This document shows, one piece after another, positions 1-7,098 of a stretch of 26,411 nucleotides of DNA. The position numbers were made by a program, and so were the translations under genes. A model generated the notes under the pieces. That model searched no databases, was not told where the DNA came from, and saw only the letters and a program-made list of their open reading frames with translations. The number at the start of each line of letters is the position of its first letter. The first letter of the stretch is position 1. Source of the stretch: a virus; IMG/VR virus record IMGVR_UViG_3300034102_001402, positions 1-26,411 of that record, one strand, 5' to 3'.

Positions 1-1
1 G

Positions 2-676
2 AACGAAAAGGGTGCATCAAAGAAAGAAAAGTCGAAATGGGGTAAAATGGCCAAAGAATTTTCAGATAAAACAAAATATGACGAAATACCAGATAAAGCG
101 GGAGAAAAAGAAGTAGACGAGATTGTAGATAAAAATGGTAACGTTGCTAGAGGTAAGAAACCAACAAATTTTAACACAAAAGGAATAACACAAAATAAAA
201 CAACTGATGAAGTTGTTAAAAGTGCTAGTGGTCAAACATCACTATCACCTAGTCTTGGTTTTGGGTATAGAAGATATTGGGCAGAATCCGATATGAGTAA
301 ATCTTTAGGGTATGATGATACTTTAGGTCAAGATGCTGATTATGATGACGCAAAGGACCATTTTGAGGATGATTTAGGTTTAACAGATGATGAGGCCGAA
401 GAAAGGTTGGCTAAAATGGGATATGATGAAAAACTAAAAAATACCGATAAAGTTAGATTAGTTGAAAATCCTAAAAAGTTCATGGAGGAATACATTGAAA
501 GTATCTTAGCTAAGAAATCTAAAGATAGTGAGATTGTTTCTAACGATGGTGACCAAATGGAAGAAAAGGAAATAAATCCAATTGTTGCAAAACAATTAAA
601 ATCTCTTAAAAATAGTTTAAAAAGTCATAATTTATCAATTAATGATATTATGAAACATTTAAAAGACAATGAATAA
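2..676 (+). CDS. Hypothetical acidic phage protein, 5' end cut by window
   Basis: The frame is open back to the window edge, so the true start is probably upstream; an in-frame ATG at 47 is the first internal candidate and would give 209 residues. The protein is hydrophilic, with many Lys, Asp and Glu. A middle section (about residues 68-105 counted from that ATG) is rich in Gly, Tyr and Asp, with LGFGYRRYW. An acidic stretch DDLGLTDDEAEERLAKMGY follows. The C-terminal 40 residues look helical (KQLKSLKNSLKSHNLSIND). No catalytic motif or membrane segment was seen. The stop overlaps the next gene by 8 nt, which suggests a co-transcribed run with the four genes after it. I do not recognise the family; a virion-associated role is inferred only from the neighbourhood. 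Confidence 0.7.
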   Translation, partial: NEKGASKKEKSKWGKMAKEFSDKTKYDEIPDKAGEKEVDEIVDKNGNVARGKKPTNFNTKGITQNKTTDEVVKSASGQTSLSPSLGFGYRRYWAESDMSKSLGYDDTLGQDADYDDAKDHFEDDLGLTDDEAEERLAKMGYDEKLKNTDKVRLVENPKKFMEEYIESILAKKSKDSEIVSNDGDQMEEKEINPIVAKQLKSLKNSLKSHNLSINDIMKHLKDNE

Positions 677-1166
677 CGATTTAAAAGATAGGGTATTTAA
701 CATTCCACAAAACATACTGCATAAAATCAGTCAAACTGTTATGCATTTAAATGGGCAACACGCTGACGGGAAAGAAAGGGCAGAAAAGTTACTTAAAGAC
801 GGAACAGTAAAGTATGGTCAATTAAAGAAAATTATCCACGAATTAACATATATGGATAAAGTTAAAGATAAATTGAAATTTGAATTAGCGGGTGGGGACC
901 TAATGAATAATTGGTCAAAAACGCATTTACAAGGTGAAAGAGATATGGTGAGTAATAAAAAAGATTCAAGAAAAAGAGCAGATGAAATAGGTGCAATTAG
1001 TGGTGAGCGTTCAAATAGTCACCTTAAAACACACTCAAAAAAATCAAGTACATTTCCGTCATTGAATATGATGAAAAGTAATTCACATAAAAACACAATA
1101 AGTCCAATTGTTTCTTTGGGTTTATTTGAACAAATTGAAAAATTTAAAAAATTAATACGTTATTAA
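669..1166 (+). CDS. Hypothetical basic phage protein
   Basis: 165 residues, Lys- and Ser-rich and basic. The N-terminal half is predicted helical, with a block KERAEKLLKDGTVKYGQLKKI near residues 36-56. A low-complexity Ser/Lys/His section follows (about 110-140). The last 14 residues, from L152, read as an amphipathic basic helix ending in KKLIRY. That tail resembles the C-terminus of the gene two positions downstream (ending KRLMFY), so it may be a shared targeting or interaction peptide. The start overlaps the previous gene by 8 nt and the stop lies 1 nt before the next ATG, consistent with one operon. No known domain recognised. Confidence 0.75.
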   Translation: MNNDLKDRVFNIPQNILHKISQTVMHLNGQHADGKERAEKLLKDGTVKYGQLKKIIHELTYMDKVKDKLKFELAGGDLMNNWSKTHLQGERDMVSNKKDSRKRADEIGAISGERSNSHLKTHSKKSSTFPSLNMMKSNSHKNTISPIVSLGLFEQIEKFKKLIRY

Positions 1167-1167
1167 T

Positions 1168-1545
1168 ATGGCAACACAATTAGAAATCTTAGCACAGAAG
1201 TTTAGAACTGAAATTTTAGGACCGAACATCTATAACGAACAAAAATTCTATTCTTCCACAAATAAAAATGCGTTATCTGATGGTGACGTTAAAGGTAAGG
1301 GTGAACTAGATAATTCAATAGGGTCATCTGTTGATGTCCAAAATAGAATTGATAATGTTGGGAGAAACAGATTTAATAAAGAAAATAATTACTCTTCAAT
1401 AAACAAAGATGCACTATCTGATGGTGACGAAAAGGGTAAGGGTGAATTAGATGGTAAAGTTGGTTCATTGACAGATATTAAATCAAGAACTGATGTTGTT
1501 GCAAGAAACAAATACAATCCATCAAAAGGATACCCCGATTTTTAA
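1168..1545 (+). CDS. Hypothetical protein with two 44-residue tandem repeats
   Basis: 125 residues. Residues 27-70 and 74-117 are two copies of one unit, aligned without gaps and identical at 27 of 44 positions. The core of each unit is ALSDGD, then one variable residue, then KGKGELD. Each unit continues through a GS pair and a D...R.D.V.RN stretch and ends in Phe/Tyr-Asn. The first 26 residues form a separate N-terminal helix-like segment (LEILAQKFRTEILG). The Gly/Asp/Lys-rich composition and absence of hydrophobic segments suggest an extended, possibly virion-surface or disordered protein. It sits 1 nt after the upstream stop and 3 nt before the next start. Function unknown. Confidence 0.75.
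   Translation: MATQLEILAQKFRTEILGPNIYNEQKFYSSTNKNALSDGDVKGKGELDNSIGSSVDVQNRIDNVGRNRFNKENNYSSINKDALSDGDEKGKGELDGKVGSLTDIKSRTDVVARNKYNPSKGYPDF
1246..1518 (+). repeat. In-frame tandem duplication (2 x 132 nt, 9-nt spacer)
   Basis: The two units lie at 1246-1377 and 1387-1518 and encode the 44-residue repeats described for the surrounding gene. The protein units are 61% identical (27/44), so the duplication is old or under divergent selection. The core SDGD...KGKGELD is the best conserved part. Confidence 0.8.
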
Positions 1546-1548
1546 TTT

Positions 1549-2394
1549 ATGAACATAAATAAAATATTCTTCAATGTAATTGAAGAACAAAACATATTAA
1601 AGACAACAAAAACCAAACCTATAGTTGATGCAATCAAAAATAGGAATATGATTACATTTTACTATTCGGGTCCTCAAAAACCTAAAAAAGATAGTGTAAA
1701 AAATGGTTACAGAGTAAAGGCTGAGGCGGTTGCTTTGGGTCTTTCTAAAAAGGGTAATTTAATTGTTAGAGCTTGGGTACAACCTCCTTCCGTTTCTAAA
1801 AAAGGATTTGCGAAACACGGGTGGAGAACTTTTATTATTGGTAGAATGAGTAATGTTGAAATTACTGATGAAGTTTTTAACGGAAAGAGACCAGAGTATA
1901 AAGAAGGTTCCGATAATTCAATGACAACAACATATGTCACAACAAATTGGGGTACAACTTCGGATACTAAAAAAATGGAAAAACCATCACCAACGGTTAC
2001 TAAACCTGAACCAACAAAACCTCCTGTTAGTAAGGTTTCCGATAAACCAACCGAAGTCACTCCAACAGAACCTGTTAAACCTGAAGAATTACCTCAACCA
2101 AAACCTGAGGAAAAACCAAGTGAACTACCACAAGGCGGTGATAATCAGGATTATGAAGTTAAACAAAAAGAATTATATAAAACTAAACAGACCGATTGGA
2201 TTAACAAACAAAAAGAAATTGGCGGCAATATAAAGCCTGGTCAAGGTACGAGAGAAAGGTTTAAAAAAGAAGTAGAAAAGGAATTACCTCAACCAGAAAC
2301 AGAAAAGAAACCAGAAGTTAACCCTGAAGAAGATGTAGAAGGAAAAAATCTACAGGAAAGTTTAAAAAGAATTAAACGTTTAATGTTTTATTAA
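1549..2394 (+). CDS. WYL-like domain protein with Pro-rich linker
   Basis: 281 residues. Residues about 22-108 resemble a WYL domain: IVDAIKNRNMITFYYSG at the start, then GYRVKAEAVAL, KKGNLIVRAW and a final beta strand TFIIGRMSNVEI. This is the order of strands and the R/G positions usual for that ligand- or nucleic-acid-sensing fold. The call is by eye and moderate. A Pro/Glu/Lys/Thr-rich low-complexity linker follows (about 143-200), then a Lys-rich section. The last 14 residues, from L268, form a basic amphipathic helix ending RIKRLMFY. WYL domains usually sit in bacterial regulators; here no helix-turn-helix precedes it, and the context (run of small phage proteins) points instead to a virion or assembly role. 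The function is inference. Confidence 0.65.
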   Translation: MNINKIFFNVIEEQNILKTTKTKPIVDAIKNRNMITFYYSGPQKPKKDSVKNGYRVKAEAVALGLSKKGNLIVRAWVQPPSVSKKGFAKHGWRTFIIGRMSNVEITDEVFNGKRPEYKEGSDNSMTTTYVTTNWGTTSDTKKMEKPSPTVTKPEPTKPPVSKVSDKPTEVTPTEPVKPEELPQPKPEEKPSELPQGGDNQDYEVKQKELYKTKQTDWINKQKEIGGNIKPGQGTRERFKKEVEKELPQPETEKKPEVNPEEDVEGKNLQESLKRIKRLMFY

Positions 2395-2421
2395 AAAAGG
2401 TTATTATTTAAAATATAAAAA

Positions 2422-2430
2422 TATTTATTA
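2422..2430 (+). promoter_or_regulatory. Directional TATTTATTA motif (candidate late promoter)
   Basis: TATTTATTA ends 2 nt before the ATG at 2433. The same motif, in the same orientation relative to the gene, precedes seven other genes in the window on both strands. It may be a gp55-type late promoter element or a start-site element. With 2-nt spacing a -10-like role would give a nearly leaderless message. Confidence 0.45.
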
Positions 2431-2432
2431 GT

Positions 2433-3008
2433 ATGTCACAACAAGGAGTAATATCACAAAATGATTTGATGCATAAATTGGTTCAAGCTAAAAAAGTTAT
2501 GAACAAGGTAGATGGTGGTAACTATCAGAGAGGTCAAATAGATGAGAGTATCTTAAGGTCCGCACCGGAAGATGTGATGAACAATACACAAATGCAATCA
2601 AATCCATCTACACAAAGACAAACAGGAACCCCTAACATTAGTCAAATTCAAAATTCTAAATTACCTGAAGCAATTAAAAGAGCAATGATTGAGAATCCAA
2701 TCCCTCAAATATCTTTAAATGATACGTTGGACATGGATTTTGTTAAAGGAGCAAAACGTTTAATGGAACAAGAGGGTGTTAGTACAAAACCTTCACAATC
2801 AAAACAAACGACCAATAACAACGGAGGTAGTATCGATATGAATGCTATTGCGGTTCTTATTGAAAACACCGTTCGTAAAGTTATGGATGAAAAATTAAAT
2901 CAAATTCTCACTGCCTCACAAACCTCAACTATTAATGAAAATTTAGTCCTAAAGGTTGGAGATTCAATATTCAAAGGAAAAATTACTGGCGTAAATAAGG
3001 CTAAGTAA
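2433..3008 (+). CDS. Hypothetical Gln/Asn-rich phage protein
   Basis: 191 residues. The first 110 residues are Gln/Asn-rich and largely disordered-looking, with scattered helices (MHKLVQAKKVMNKV; KLPEAIKRAMIENP). Residues 106-112 carry KGAKRLM, one of several short basic motifs of this type in the window. A Ser/Gln/Thr/Asn linker (about 117-132) precedes a compact C-terminal domain with a helix AIAVLIENTVRKVMDEKLNQIL and a short beta section LVLKVGDSIFKGKITGV. That final fold looks like a small beta hairpin or barrel. It is preceded by the candidate late motif and followed by a poly-T-rich intergenic region. A structural or assembly protein is a reasonable guess, but the family is not recognised. 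Confidence 0.7.
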   Translation: MSQQGVISQNDLMHKLVQAKKVMNKVDGGNYQRGQIDESILRSAPEDVMNNTQMQSNPSTQRQTGTPNISQIQNSKLPEAIKRAMIENPIPQISLNDTLDMDFVKGAKRLMEQEGVSTKPSQSKQTTNNNGGSIDMNAIAVLIENTVRKVMDEKLNQILTASQTSTINENLVLKVGDSIFKGKITGVNKAK

Positions 3009-3039
3009 TTTGTTTTTTCATTTTTTTTTCGTATATTTT
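3009..3039 (+). promoter_or_regulatory. Candidate host-type (-33/-7) promoter
   Basis: TTTG at 3009-3012 and TATATTTT at 3032-3039 are separated by 19 nt. This matches the Bacteroidota primary-sigma layout TTTG...TAnnTTTG, with one mismatch in the last base of the -7 box. Transcription would start near 3046, 13 nt ahead of the glycosyltransferase ATG at 3059. The sequence between the boxes is a T-run. Confidence 0.5.
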
Positions 3040-3058
3040 AGACATATAAAGTAATATA

Positions 3059-4285
3059 ATGTCAAAAATTAAAATTTTAGTAGTACCTCCCGATAGATAC
3101 GGGGTCGGTAAATTTAGAATGTTAGACCCATTTAAATACATCGGGGAGAATCATTCAGAAGATGTCCACGTCGATTTAGTTTTCAATTTAGAAAATAGAG
3201 ACGAATTATTCGATGGGTACGATATCGTTATTTTCCATTCATTTATACATCAAACAACACATAAAGAAAATGTAGATCGTATTAATTGGTTAAAATCAAA
3301 AGGAGTCAAGGTTATTATGGACATTGACGATATGTGGTTTGTTGACCAACGACACCCAATGTACTACCAAATTAAACAAAGTGGTATGGGTGAAATGAAA
3401 ATTGAAATGTTAAAGTTAGTTGATTATGTTTCAACAACGACACCAATTTTCGCAAATACAATTAAAGAAAGATTAAGAGTAAAAAATGTTGAAGTATTTC
3501 CAAACGCAGTTAACGATGAGGAAATACAATTTCAATCAAATACGAATAAATCAGATAAAGTTAGGTTTGGATGGTTGGGTGGGTCATCCCATTTACACGA
3601 TTTAGAATTACTAACTAATGGTATATCAACAACATTTAATTCATTTAAAGACAAAGTACAATTTGTATTGTGTGGATTCGATTTAAGGGGTAATGTTACT
3701 GAAGTTGATATGAAAACAGGGGAAAAAAGAGAAAGACCAATTGAACCATTTGAAACAGTTTGGTATAAGTATGAAAAAATATTTACAGATAATTTTAAAG
3801 TATTAAATCCAGAATATAAATCATTTTTAAGTACATTTACCCAAGGTGATTATAACGACATTAATGAACCATATAGAAGAAGATGGACACAAGACGTTTC
3901 AAAATATGCTTTGAATTACAATACTTTTGACGTATCTTTAGCTCCGTTATTTGAGTCGGTGTTTAACGCAAATAAATCACAATTAAAGGTTATCGAAGCG
4001 GGATTCCATAAAAAGGCATTAATTGCTAGTGAGACTAATCCATATACTTTGGATTTAATCTCCGCAGTTGATAATGGAGTTATAAACAATAAAGGAAATG
4101 CTTTATTAGTAAACCCTAAAAGAAACCATAAAGATTGGGCTAAACATATGAAACGATTAGTTGAGAATCCAAACTTAATTGAAGATTTAGGTAATCGTTT
4201 ATATGAAACAGTAAAAGATACATATTCATTAAGAAAAGTATGTAAAGATAGAGTAGAGTTTTTCAAATCAATTATAAACAAATAA
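3059..4285 (+). CDS. GT-B fold glycosyltransferase (GT4-like)
   Basis: 408 residues, the usual size for a GT-B enzyme that transfers a sugar from an activated donor to an acceptor in the cytoplasm. The N-terminal Rossmann-like half starts KIKILVVPPDRYGVGKFR and contains VIFHSFIH and VIMDIDDMWF. The C-terminal half begins near residue 168 with VRFGWLGGSSHLHDL, a typical second-domain strand and donor loop. It continues with VQFVLCGFD, VSLAPLFESVFNANKSQLKVIEAGFHKKALIAS, where the E of the K-E-A-G segment corresponds to the donor-binding EX7E region. The acceptor is unknown; phage enzymes of this type modify DNA, virion proteins or host surface sugars. The gene has its own host-like promoter. 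Confident on fold, not on substrate. Confidence 0.85.
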   Translation: MSKIKILVVPPDRYGVGKFRMLDPFKYIGENHSEDVHVDLVFNLENRDELFDGYDIVIFHSFIHQTTHKENVDRINWLKSKGVKVIMDIDDMWFVDQRHPMYYQIKQSGMGEMKIEMLKLVDYVSTTTPIFANTIKERLRVKNVEVFPNAVNDEEIQFQSNTNKSDKVRFGWLGGSSHLHDLELLTNGISTTFNSFKDKVQFVLCGFDLRGNVTEVDMKTGEKRERPIEPFETVWYKYEKIFTDNFKVLNPEYKSFLSTFTQGDYNDINEPYRRRWTQDVSKYALNYNTFDVSLAPLFESVFNANKSQLKVIEAGFHKKALIASETNPYTLDLISAVDNGVINNKGNALLVNPKRNHKDWAKHMKRLVENPNLIEDLGNRLYETVKDTYSLRKVCKDRVEFFKSIINK

Positions 4286-4296
4286 AAAAAACAATT

Positions 4297-4527
4297 ATGC
4301 ATTACACAGTAACAGTAGGATATGAATCCGAACAATTAGACAGAGAGGGTAACCCACGTTTAACAAAATCAACAATTATTGTCCAAGCCGAATCAAACGC
4401 AGAAGCAAATATTACAGCTTCTAAATTTTTAGCTGGAGATATTCGTACAAGTCAAATTATCGATGTTAAGAAATTAAAGATCGATTGCGTCATTGACGAA
4501 AAGAACACACCTGAGTATTATAGATAA
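4297..4527 (+). CDS. Small hypothetical protein
   Basis: 76 residues, with alternating beta and helix pattern: MHYTVTVGYES as a first strand, STIIVQAESNAEANITASKFLAGD as strand plus helix, then IIDVKKLKIDCVID. This is the look of a small alpha/beta protein seen as an uncharacterised family in Bacteroidota and their phages; I do not assign a function. It lies 11 nt after the glycosyltransferase stop and 22 nt before the next gene, in the same presumed transcript. No signal peptide or metal-binding pattern. Confidence 0.65.
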   Translation: MHYTVTVGYESEQLDREGNPRLTKSTIIVQAESNAEANITASKFLAGDIRTSQIIDVKKLKIDCVIDEKNTPEYYR

Positions 4528-4549
4528 TAACAATTAAACACCAACTGAA

Positions 4550-4771
4550 ATGGATTTCTACGGAAGAGATATACAAATTATGCGTCAATCGCAAAGTAAA
4601 ATGGCTTTAGAATACCTAAATTCAGTTGGTGTTCAAGTTACATTTGAAGAACTACAAAGGGTAACTGACGTGTTTGTTGAGTGTTGTTTACGACCTCAAG
4701 ATAACGACTTAAAGGAAAGAGTTAAGAAGTTAGATAAATGGATTATAGACAAAAAAGAAAAAAATGGATAA
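4550..4771 (+). CDS. Small hypothetical helical protein
   Basis: 73 residues, mostly helical. A segment MALEYLNSVGVQVTFEELQRVTDVFVECCLRP is followed by a charged C-terminal helix KERVKKLDKWIIDKKEKNG. Two adjacent Cys (CC) are the only notable residues. The last 8 nt overlap the dUTPase start, suggesting translational coupling. Function unknown. Confidence 0.65.
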   Translation: MDFYGRDIQIMRQSQSKMALEYLNSVGVQVTFEELQRVTDVFVECCLRPQDNDLKERVKKLDKWIIDKKEKNG

Positions 4772-5363
4772 AGATAGTCTTGAAGAATATTTAAAAAAAT
4801 TAAAAGAATTTGAATCTGACTTAAGTTCAGATGATGAAGTTGACGATGAATTTTTTACCCAAATAAACAAAGTTTTAGGTAATTTAATGGACGATGTATC
4901 AAAAGATAAAATTGTACCAAATCCATCTTCATTTGAAATTCCTGTAAAGGTAAAAAAACTACATGAGAGCGCAGTGATACCATCATACTCAAAAGATGGT
5001 GATGCGGGAATGGATTTAACAATAACAAGAGAAATTGAAAATACTACCTTTAGTGTATCGTATGGTTTTGGACTTGCGTTTGAAATACCAAAAGGATACG
5101 TCGGTTTAGTGTTTCCTCGTTCATCTATTCGTAATCAAGAGTTACTATTGTCAAACTCTGTTGGGGTTATAGATAGTGGTTATAGGGGTGAAATACAAGC
5201 TACTTTTGTAAAAACAAACGGATTAGATTCTATTAAATATAAGGTAGGTGAAAGGGGTGCTCAAATGATAATTATTCCTTTTCCTAAAGTAACAATCTTT
5301 GAAAGTGACGAACTATCCAATACCGAAAGGGGTGGTGGTGGTTTCGGAAGTACAGGTAAATAG
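4764..5363 (+). CDS. dut: dUTPase (dUTP diphosphatase)
   Basis: Hydrolyses dUTP to dUMP and pyrophosphate, keeping uracil out of phage DNA and feeding thymidylate synthesis. All five motifs of the trimeric dUTPase family are visible: I at 80-85 (DAGMDL), II at 118-121 (PRSS), III at 134-143 (GVIDSGYRGE, with the catalytic Asp and the sugar-stacking Tyr), IV at 162-167 (GERGAQ) and V at 189-198 (Gly-rich, RGGGGFGSTG). Residues 1-58 are an acidic helical extension not found in minimal dUTPases of about 140-150 residues. The start overlaps the previous gene by 8 nt. It probably works with the dCMP deaminase at 17515-17955, which makes the same product. Confidence 0.95.
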   Translation: MDKDSLEEYLKKLKEFESDLSSDDEVDDEFFTQINKVLGNLMDDVSKDKIVPNPSSFEIPVKVKKLHESAVIPSYSKDGDAGMDLTITREIENTTFSVSYGFGLAFEIPKGYVGLVFPRSSIRNQELLLSNSVGVIDSGYRGEIQATFVKTNGLDSIKYKVGERGAQMIIIPFPKVTIFESDELSNTERGGGGFGSTGK

Positions 5364-5366
5364 AGA

Positions 5367-5375
5367 TATTTATTA
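5367..5375 (+). promoter_or_regulatory. Directional TATTTATTA motif (candidate late promoter)
   Basis: TATTTATTA lies 4 nt after the dUTPase stop and 29 nt before the TTG start of the PhoH-like gene. Here the spacing would allow a normal untranslated leader. Confidence 0.4.
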
Positions 5376-5404
5376 AAAATAAAGAACAATTAAAAACATA
5401 TATT

Positions 5405-6133
5405 TTGGCAGTAAAACCTAGAACCAGTAGAACCCAACCACCTGTATTAGTGGAAGATAGAAAAATCATACATAAGGATAGAATTAGACAAATCATAAAA
5501 AAACCAAAAGAAAAGTTCTTAACTAAAAATCAAGAAACATATTGGAACATATTGGGAGATAATCAAATTACCCTTTGTTTTGGGCCAGCAGGTGTTGGTA
5601 AATCATATATCGCAATGAAAAGAGCAGTAGATTTGTTACATGACGATTCCAATAAATATGAGAAAATAATCATTGTTAGACCGGCAGTTGAGGCAGAAGA
5701 AAAATTAGGTTCATTACCAGGTGGTTTAGAAGAAAAGTTGGACCCATACATTTACCCGTCTTATTATCTATTAAATAAAATTATAGGTAAAGAGGCAAGA
5801 GAACAACTTAAAGACGAAGGTTACATTGAAGTTGCGGCACTTGCATATATGAGAGGATGGAATGTTGATAATACGATATTAGTATTTGAAGAGGCTCAAA
5901 ATGCAACTCCCGCACAAGTAAAATTATTACTAACTCGTATTGGTTATAATTCTAAATTTTTCCTATCAGGAGATTTAGAACAATCAGATAAATTTAAAGA
6001 TAAAACTAAATCTGGTTTATATGATGCGAAGAAAAGATTAGGTGATGTAAAAGGAATCGGTGTTTTTGAATTTGGAATGGAGGATATTGTTAGAAACCCA
6101 ATTATATCTGAAATTCTTAACAGATACGATTAA
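5405..6133 (+). CDS. phoH: PhoH-like ATPase
   Basis: 242 residues. A P-loop ATPase of the PhoH family, related to the N-terminal part of superfamily 1 helicases; the family is common in phages but its role is unsettled (RNA metabolism or phosphate response has been proposed). Walker A is GPAGVGKS at 60-67. RPAVEAEEKLGSLPGG at 92-107 is the PhoH signature following strand 2. Walker B is ILVFEEAQN at 158-166. FFLSGDLEQSD is the sensor region. The start is TTG at 5405; no in-frame ATG lies between the upstream stop and the conserved region. The first 40 residues are a basic extension. A 12-bp stem-loop follows the stop. Confidence 0.92.
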   Translation: MAVKPRTSRTQPPVLVEDRKIIHKDRIRQIIKKPKEKFLTKNQETYWNILGDNQITLCFGPAGVGKSYIAMKRAVDLLHDDSNKYEKIIIVRPAVEAEEKLGSLPGGLEEKLDPYIYPSYYLLNKIIGKEAREQLKDEGYIEVAALAYMRGWNVDNTILVFEEAQNATPAQVKLLLTRIGYNSKFFLSGDLEQSDKFKDKTKSGLYDAKKRLGDVKGIGVFEFGMEDIVRNPIISEILNRYD

Positions 6134-6153
6134 CAATAAATGTAATTTTGCAC

Positions 6154-6193
6154 AATAAACCCACATCGTTTATCATAATGGTGTGGGTTTATT
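6154..6193 (+). terminator. 12-bp stem-loop, probable terminator after phoH
   Basis: AATAAACCCACA (6154-6165) pairs perfectly with TGTGGGTTTATT (6182-6193) around a 16-nt loop. It lies 20 nt after the phoH stop. The T content after the stem is moderate (ATTTAC), so it could also be a processing or RNA-protecting hairpin in a message reaching the next gene. Confidence 0.55.
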
Positions 6194-6229
6194 ATTTACT
6201 TATAACATATTTGATGGTATATTTACCCA

Positions 6230-6883
6230 ATGGAAGTATACATTAGTATTGATGGTGTTTTAAGAAACACAATACAAAAATTTGAATATCATTACAACGA
6301 ATCATTTTTAGTGGATGATGTTGTGATTGAAGATAATACATTTGACTATGGTGTAACTGAGCCAATAGAAAACGATAATTTAATGAACTCGTACAGATTC
6401 CAATCAAAGGAAGAGTATGAGTTTTTTACATTTATGGAATACCCAATTGAAATATTTGGACATGCTGGATTAAGTTACTCAACAACATTTACAGATTTAC
6501 ATAAAATGATTTATGATAATCAAGAACACAATTTTACATTAATTGGGTTGGATGAATTAGGTAAATCAAAACCAGCAACATTATTCTTCCTATCAAAAAA
6601 CGGATTTTTAGGTAATAACATAAAATTCGACAAAAGTGATAACATTAAAGAGCTGTGGAACAAATGTGATATTTGGATTACAGATAAAAAACTTGTGTTA
6701 GATGAATGTCCAGAAGATAAAGTTGCCATCAAATTTAATACCAAATATAATGGACACTTTACTTATAAAAAAGAAATAACTAAATTAACTGAAATACAAG
6801 AACCATGGTTGAACTATTCGGAAAAAACTACTACATTGATATCGATGGAATCACAGACAAATGTAGAACAAACAAAACAGTAG
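6230..6883 (+). CDS. HAD-like protein, probable inactive nucleotidase
   Basis: 217 residues. The start VYISIDGVLRN matches motif I of phage 5'(3')-deoxyribonucleotidase-like HAD proteins (usual form hhhDxDGVL), but the first Asp, the phosphorylated nucleophile, is Ser5; the second Asp is present (D7). Later segments fit the HAD order: HNFTLIGLDELGKSKPATLFFLSKNG (about 103-128) for motifs II-III and CDIWITDKKLVLDECPEDKVAI (about 145-166) for motif IV. I infer a fold without phosphatase activity, perhaps nucleotide binding. The last 79 nt overlap the next gene in another frame, so the C-terminal 26 residues or so may be a late extension. It follows the phoH hairpin; a weak TATATTTA box lies at 6218-6225. 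Confidence 0.65.
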   Translation: MEVYISIDGVLRNTIQKFEYHYNESFLVDDVVIEDNTFDYGVTEPIENDNLMNSYRFQSKEEYEFFTFMEYPIEIFGHAGLSYSTTFTDLHKMIYDNQEHNFTLIGLDELGKSKPATLFFLSKNGFLGNNIKFDKSDNIKELWNKCDIWITDKKLVLDECPEDKVAIKFNTKYNGHFTYKKEITKLTEIQEPWLNYSEKTTTLISMESQTNVEQTKQ

Positions 6884-7098
6884 AAGATGATGAAGATGAA
6901 GGTGCTACCGAAATCAACATTTTCAAATACGAAATAATAAAAATGTGTTTAGAAAGAGTGTTAGGTGAAATTGACGATGTTGACGAAGAAATGGGAATGT
7001 TCGCAAAAAACACCACAACCACATCTTTTAAAATAGCATTTAACACCTTAATAAAATATAAAATCTTAATTGAAGAATTAAACGAAGACGATGAGTAA
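6805..7098 (+). CDS. Hypothetical acidic protein
   Basis: 97 residues, strongly acidic at both ends. It starts MVELFGKNYYIDIDGITDKC, runs through an Asp/Glu stretch (VEDDEDEGATEIN), then a helical core FKYEIIKMCLERVLGEIDDVDEEMG and a second helix SFKIAFNTLIKYKILIEEL. The start lies inside the upstream gene (79-nt overlap in a different frame), and the last 8 nt overlap the next gene. The protein-like periodicity and the tight coupling downstream support it being real. Its N-terminal beta strand with IDIDG is not enough to assign a function. Confidence 0.7.
   Translation: MVELFGKNYYIDIDGITDKCRTNKTVEDDEDEGATEINIFKYEIIKMCLERVLGEIDDVDEEMGMFAKNTTTTSFKIAFNTLIKYKILIEELNEDDE

Noticed and set aside
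6143-6150. TAATTTTG, a perfect TAnnTTTG box after phoH
   Set aside because: No TTG or TTTG lies 17-23 nt upstream, and transcription would begin directly in the hairpin; treated as a chance match.
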